From assembly GCA_003164035.1 (NCBI GenBank), contig PLRS01000118.1:1-64000 (forward strand): a DNA stretch of 64,000 nt, read 5' to 3'. Positions 60,838 to 64,000 of the stretch are shown piece by piece (the stretch's first letter is position 1; the number at the start of each line of letters is the position of its first letter). The position numbers and the translations under genes are program-made. The notes below the pieces were generated by a model that did not search any database, had not been told where the DNA came from, and was given only the letters and a program-made list of their open reading frames with translations. Origin of the DNA: Bryobacterales bacterium. GTDB lineage: Bacteria > Acidobacteriota > Terriglobia > Bryobacterales > Bryobacteraceae.

Positions 60838-61428
60838 ATGTTCCTGGTGGCCGGCCTGGGGAACCCCGGCGAAGAGTATGCTCTCACGCCGCATAACATG
60901 GGTTTTCTCACCGTGGACAGGCTGGCGGAACGGCATGGGATTCGCGTCACGCGGAAGGATTCCAAGGCGCTCACCGGTGTGGGCGATATCGGCGGCGAAC
61001 CCGTGATGCTGGCCCAGCCGCAAACGTTCATGAATCTGAGCGGCGTTTCGCTGGCGCCGTTGATGGAAAAGCACGCCATTGGGCTCGATCGCCTGGTGGT
61101 GGTTTACGACGATCTCGATCTGGGCTGGCTGGCGCTCCGGATCAAGCCGAAGGGTTCGGCCGCCGGACACAACGGCATGAAATCCATCGTCGCCTGTTTG
61201 GGATCGAGCGAGTTCGTTCGGGTTCGGTTGGGAGTTCATCCGGGCCCCCCGCTGTCGGGTGGCAAGGAATATCTGCTGGCGCCGTTGCGGCGCGCGCAGA
61301 GCAAGGAATTGGATGACTTCGTCGGCTACGCGGCCGGCGCGGTGGAATCCATAATCGCCGAAGGCGTCGTTAAGGCCATGACGAGATTCAATCGTCGCGC
61401 CCCAGGCTTAAATGAAGAGGAAGCATGA
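60838..61428 (+). CDS. pth: Peptidyl-tRNA hydrolase
   Basis: 196 residues: '[20 protein letters not shown]' (catalytic His in 'TPHNMGF'), '[20 protein letters not shown]', '[20 protein letters not shown]' and '[20 protein letters not shown]'. It frees tRNA from peptidyl-tRNA drop-off products. It is 6 bases after rplY and overlaps rpsF by 4 (ATGA). Confidence 0.96.
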   Translation: MFLVAGLGNPGEEYALTPHNMGFLTVDRLAERHGIRVTRKDSKALTGVGDIGGEPVMLAQPQTFMNLSGVSLAPLMEKHAIGLDRLVVVYDDLDLGWLALRIKPKGSAAGHNGMKSIVACLGSSEFVRVRLGVHPGPPLSGGKEYLLAPLRRAQSKELDDFVGYAAGAVESIIAEGVVKAMTRFNRRAPGLNEEEA

Positions 61429-61865
61429 GGATTTACGAAGAGCTGTTTATCGTGAAGCCGGATGCTCCGGAGGAGGAAGTCGATCAGTTCGTGGAGACCC
61501 TGCGAACTCAGTTGACTTCGGCCGGAGCCACCGTCGACAAAGTCGAAAAGTGGGGCAAGCGCAAGCTGGCCTACAAAGTGGATAAGTACCGCGAAGGCGC
61601 CTACGTTCTGTTTCAGTTCTCCGGCGGCGCGGAAATCGTCAAGGAACTGGAACGCCGCCTGCGCGTTTCCGACGTGGTGATCAAGTTCCTGACCGTGCGC
61701 ATCGATGAGACGCTCAAACGGCTGGAAAAGCGCAAGAAAGCGCGCGACAAGCGAACCGCCAAACGGGGTTCCAACGTGCCCCCCGCCAATGCACCCGCGC
61801 AGCCGTCCCTGGCGCAACAGATCAGCGAAGCTCCGGCTATGCCGGGCGTCCCGAAGGAGTCCTAA
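61425..61865 (+). CDS. rpsF: 30S ribosomal protein S6
   Basis: 146 residues: '[20 protein letters not shown]', '[20 protein letters not shown]', '[20 protein letters not shown]', '[12 protein letters not shown]'. The C-terminal extension is Lys/Pro/Ala-rich. It pairs with S18, whose gene follows three bases later. Confidence 0.96.
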   Translation: MRIYEELFIVKPDAPEEEVDQFVETLRTQLTSAGATVDKVEKWGKRKLAYKVDKYREGAYVLFQFSGGAEIVKELERRLRVSDVVIKFLTVRIDETLKRLEKRKKARDKRTAKRGSNVPPANAPAQPSLAQQISEAPAMPGVPKES

Positions 61866-61868
61866 CCC

Positions 61869-62168
61869 ATGCCGGAATCGAAAGGTAGACCAGGCAGCGC
61901 CGGCCAGCGCCCCACCGGAGGCGATAAAGCCGTCGCCACCCAGAAGAAACAATACTTCCGGCGCAAGAAAGTGTGCCGCTTCTGCGTCGAGAAGATGGAC
62001 GATATCAATTACAAGGACACTAAGACGCTGCACGCCTTCGTGGCGGAACGCGGTAAGATCGTGCCCCGGCGCATTTCCGGCGTCTGCGCACCCCACCAGC
62101 GGCGGCTCGCCGATGCCATCAAGAAGGCCCGCAACATCGCGCTGCTGCCCTTCGCGGCGCAAGTGTAA
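61869..62168 (+). CDS. rpsR: 30S ribosomal protein S18
   Basis: 99 residues: '[20 protein letters not shown]', '[20 protein letters not shown]', '[20 protein letters not shown]'. Three Cys (C-x2-C plus one) are retained, consistent with a zinc-binding form. The first 30 residues are disordered. Confidence 0.96.
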   Translation: MPESKGRPGSAGQRPTGGDKAVATQKKQYFRRKKVCRFCVEKMDDINYKDTKTLHAFVAERGKIVPRRISGVCAPHQRRLADAIKKARNIALLPFAAQV

Positions 62169-62186
62169 GGCAGGAGGATTCCAACC

Positions 62187-62633
62187 ATGGAAGTCATTCT
62201 CAGAGAAGATATCGATAAGGTGGGCGTGCGCGGCCAGGTGGTGAAAGTGGCCGCGGGCTTCGCCCGCAATTACCTGCTGCCCAAACGCCTGGCCGTCGCG
62301 GCCACCGGCGCCAACAAGAAAATCGTCGAGCAGGAACGCCAGGCTTACCTCCGCAAGGATGCCAAGCTCCACAGCGAAGCCCAGGATTTGGCTAAGCTGC
62401 TTACCGGAGTTTCCGTAACCATCGTTCAGAAAGCCGGCGAAAACGATCAGCTCTTTGGCTCGGTAACCGCTAAGGATATTTCCGATGCCCTGGCCGCCAA
62501 GAACTTCACCATCGATCGCCGCAAGGTCCAGCTTGACGACCCCATCAAGCAGTTGGGCGAGTTCAAAGTGCTCATCAAGGTCCACAAGGATGTGACCGCC
62601 GAAGTTACCGTAGTCGTCGCCAAGGAAGAGTAG
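62187..62633 (+). CDS. rplI: 50S ribosomal protein L9
   Basis: 148 residues: 'MEVILREDIDKVGVRGQVVK', 'VAAGFARNYLLPKRLAVAAT', then a central helix and a C-terminal domain ('NDQLFGSVTAKDISDALAAK', 'LGEFKVLIKVHKDVTAEVTV'). It is the last gene of the pth-rpsF-rpsR-rplI run, with AGGAGG upstream, and ends at a hairpin. Confidence 0.96.
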   Translation: MEVILREDIDKVGVRGQVVKVAAGFARNYLLPKRLAVAATGANKKIVEQERQAYLRKDAKLHSEAQDLAKLLTGVSVTIVQKAGENDQLFGSVTAKDISDALAAKNFTIDRRKVQLDDPIKQLGEFKVLIKVHKDVTAEVTVVVAKEE

Positions 62634-62642
62634 CAGCCTTCG

Positions 62643-62672
62643 TGTAAGACAGGCCGCGAGGCCTGTCTTACA
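62643..62672 (+). terminator. Hairpin after rplI
   Basis: TGTAAGACAGGCC (62643-62655) and GGCCTGTCTTACA (62660-62672) form a perfect 13-bp stem with a GCGA loop. The following ATTTAAC is a weak U-tract. Bases 62673-63001 hold short 'aactg' repeats and no gene I can support. Confidence 0.72.
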
Positions 62673-63001
62673 TTTAACTAACCGGTAAGCCTCACCTTAC
62701 CTCTCACCCGATTTAGGCTTGCGTCTCGACGGCGAGTCGGGGCCCGTCGCCGGTACACTAAGGGCTGGCAACTGTAAGCCGATAACTGCCAACTGATAAC
62801 TGCCTGACTGAGAACTGTCAATTGCCGGCTTATTCCCCGAGTACTGGTACTCTGCTGGCAGCTATCTCGATTTGTGAACGCTCCCAGCTATCGGGCAAGC
62901 GTTCCGGCCGCATTTATCGGTACCAGGGAGAATTAGTACCTTGCAGGGCCAAACTTGTTGTTCAAAGGACACATTCGTAATAGACTCCAATTAGGTTGCG
63001 T

Positions 63002-63214
63002 ATGGATTTAGCGAAAGTCCTGGTGGAGTTGCGCGCTGAGCTGGACAATCTGGATGCTGCGATCCTGAGCTTGGAGCGACTCAAACAGGAAGGCCACCGG
63101 CGGCGCGGACGCCCTCCGAAGTTACTGGCGGAACTGCGCAAATCGGAGCGAACCGGGGAGCACTTGACTCATGCGGCCAGGACCAAGACCGATTCCGGCA
63201 GCCCTTCAACCTAA
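63002..63214 (+). CDS. Small conserved basic protein
   Basis: 70 residues: 'MDLAKVLVELRAELDNLDAA' forms an amphipathic helix, followed by 'ILSLERL' and a basic 'RRRGRPPKLL' segment that resembles an AT-hook (GRP core). Similar short acidobacterial proteins have this helix plus 'RRGRPP'. It may bind DNA through the GRP motif (inference). There is no clear ribosome-binding site; a TTG two codons upstream is an alternative start. Confidence 0.6.
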   Translation: MDLAKVLVELRAELDNLDAAILSLERLKQEGHRRRGRPPKLLAELRKSERTGEHLTHAARTKTDSGSPST

Positions 63215-63358
63215 AGGCCAATTCGGGGTACGGAGGGATTCCGAATCGGGCGGGGTCAAAGGTCGGGGCGGAGCCATGAGAGCGCTTACTGAAACTCCAA
63301 CTCCGGTTTCGCGCCTGGTTTGACACCCACCAAGCGAAGACCTTAATCTGGATGTGGA

Positions 63359-64000
63359 TTGACGTCTTTAACTAATCTGGAAAAGGCCCCGGCAGTGGAA
63401 CTGCTCACTTGGGCCATCGCGTCGTTCGGCCGGCGTTTTGGCATCGTCACCAGCTTTCAGAAAGAGGGCATGGTGCTGATCGATATGGCGGTGCGGATCG
63501 ATTCGCGAACTCGTGTGATCACCCTCGACACCGGGCGCCTGCCGCAGGAAACGTTCCAAATGATCGAGACCGTGCGGCAACGTTACGGGATCGAAGTGGA
63601 AGTGGTGTGTCCGGATGCCGGCGACGTCAGCCGCATGGTGACCGGGCTCGGTCCAAACCTCTTCCGCCAGAGCGAAGAGCTCCGGCATCTGTGTTGCGAG
63701 GTCCGCAAGACCAGGCCGCTCGAGCGAACGCTCACCGAGTTTGGCGCCTGGGCGACCGGGCTGCGGCGCGGCCAGTCCCCCGACCGGTTTGGCATCGGTA
63801 AAATTGAGGAAACCGGCGGAAAAATCAAGTTGAATCCCCTGGCCGATTGGACCGGCGCCGACATGGAAGAATACCACCGGCTGCACGACCTCCCGCTGCA
63901 CCCGCTTTATGCCGCCGGCTACGCCAGTATTGGCTGCGCGCCGTGTTCGCGCGCCATCGAAGCCGGCGAGGACTCCCGGGCCGGCCGTTGGTGGTGGGAG
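63359..64000 (+). CDS. cysH: CysH-type phosphoadenylyl/adenylyl-sulfate reductase, cut by the window edge
   Basis: At least 214 residues, running off the end. Visible motifs are 'VTSFQKEGMVLIDMAVRIDS', 'VITLDTGRLPQETFQMIETV', 'LCCEVRKTRPLERTL' (the first Cys pair of the iron-sulfur cluster), 'ATGLRRGQSPDR', 'LNPLADWTGADMEEYHRLHD' and 'ASIGCAPCSRAIEAGEDSRA' (second Cys pair), then GRWWWE. Both Cys pairs indicate the 4Fe-4S form, which usually reduces APS. It feeds sulfate into cysteine synthesis. The start is probably TTG 63359 or GTG 63395. Confidence 0.88.
   Translation, partial: MTSLTNLEKAPAVELLTWAIASFGRRFGIVTSFQKEGMVLIDMAVRIDSRTRVITLDTGRLPQETFQMIETVRQRYGIEVEVVCPDAGDVSRMVTGLGPNLFRQSEELRHLCCEVRKTRPLERTLTEFGAWATGLRRGQSPDRFGIGKIEETGGKIKLNPLADWTGADMEEYHRLHDLPLHPLYAAGYASIGCAPCSRAIEAGEDSRAGRWWWE

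Noticed and set aside
62761-62820. Repeated 'aactg' words as a possible CRISPR array or iterons
   Set aside because: The repeats are about 5-8 bases, irregularly spaced and without constant-length spacers. They look like low-complexity intergenic DNA.

Overview
This 64 kb window looks like a chromosomal contig from an acidobacterium, most likely of the Solibacter/Bryobacter group. That is an inference from protein families, not from a 16S gene. The markers are a VWFA-related acidobacterial protein, an ADOP-type duplicated permease, a PSCyt1/DUF1549/DUF1553 protein with its DUF1501 partner, and three large secreted proteins ending in the acidobacterial 'uncharacterised C-terminal' (TIGR03437-like) domain. 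The DNA is GC-rich and many antisense frames stay open by chance. I saw no rRNA, tRNA or CRISPR array.

Layout. 1-12.5 kb: the start of a small exported protein, a HigBA toxin-antitoxin pair, a RidA-like protein, the VWFA protein, the cytochrome/DUF1501 pair, the ADOP permease, then an enolase-superfamily gene cut off at about codon 124 and followed by a RES-type toxin-antitoxin pair. 12.6-19 kb: Tat-exported aldo/keto reductase, a uroporphyrinogen-decarboxylase-family protein, a decayed fragment of a duplicated MFS gene, a frameshifted GH16-like secreted protein, the intact MFS gene and a long palindromic repeat. 19.1-22.9 kb: a five-gene ECF sigma / anti-sigma / envelope-sensing operon. 23-29 kb: housekeeping (flippase-like protein, NrdR, the primary sigma factor, signal peptidase I, xylulokinase). 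29.0-30.0 kb: a protein with the full active-site signature of ribosome-inactivating proteins (rRNA N-glycosylases), the most notable gene here. 30-36 kb: a secreted TIGR03437 protein and an operon of a secretin-cohesin fusion with two pseudopilins. 36-40 kb: SmpB, the vitamin B6 set PdxR-PdxS-PdxT and an ArsC/LMW-phosphatase-like protein. 40-43.7 kb: an accessory locus with an acyltransferase, a flavin oxidase and a PEP-CTERM protein. 43.8-50 kb: a very short TonB-receptor-like protein, LacD-type aldolase and a large S53 peptidase. 50-57.3 kb: a YtrA-like regulator with an SPFH protein, a KdpDE-like two-component system, an APC permease and an OmpL-like porin. 57.5-62.6 kb: Apt, IspE, Prs, L25, Pth, S6, S18, L9. 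The window ends inside a CysH-type sulfonucleotide reductase.

How parts work together. Several gene sets are self-contained by spacing and known function: PdxR/S/T (regulator plus both subunits of PLP synthase), sigma/anti-sigma plus membrane proteins, secretin plus pseudopilins, Prs-to-L9 (nucleotide and translation genes), and DUF1549/1553 with DUF1501. A recurring signal is a -10 hexamer ending about 6 bases before the start codon, which suggests that several genes are transcribed as leaderless mRNAs. All assignments are from reading the translations and motifs; no database search was run.
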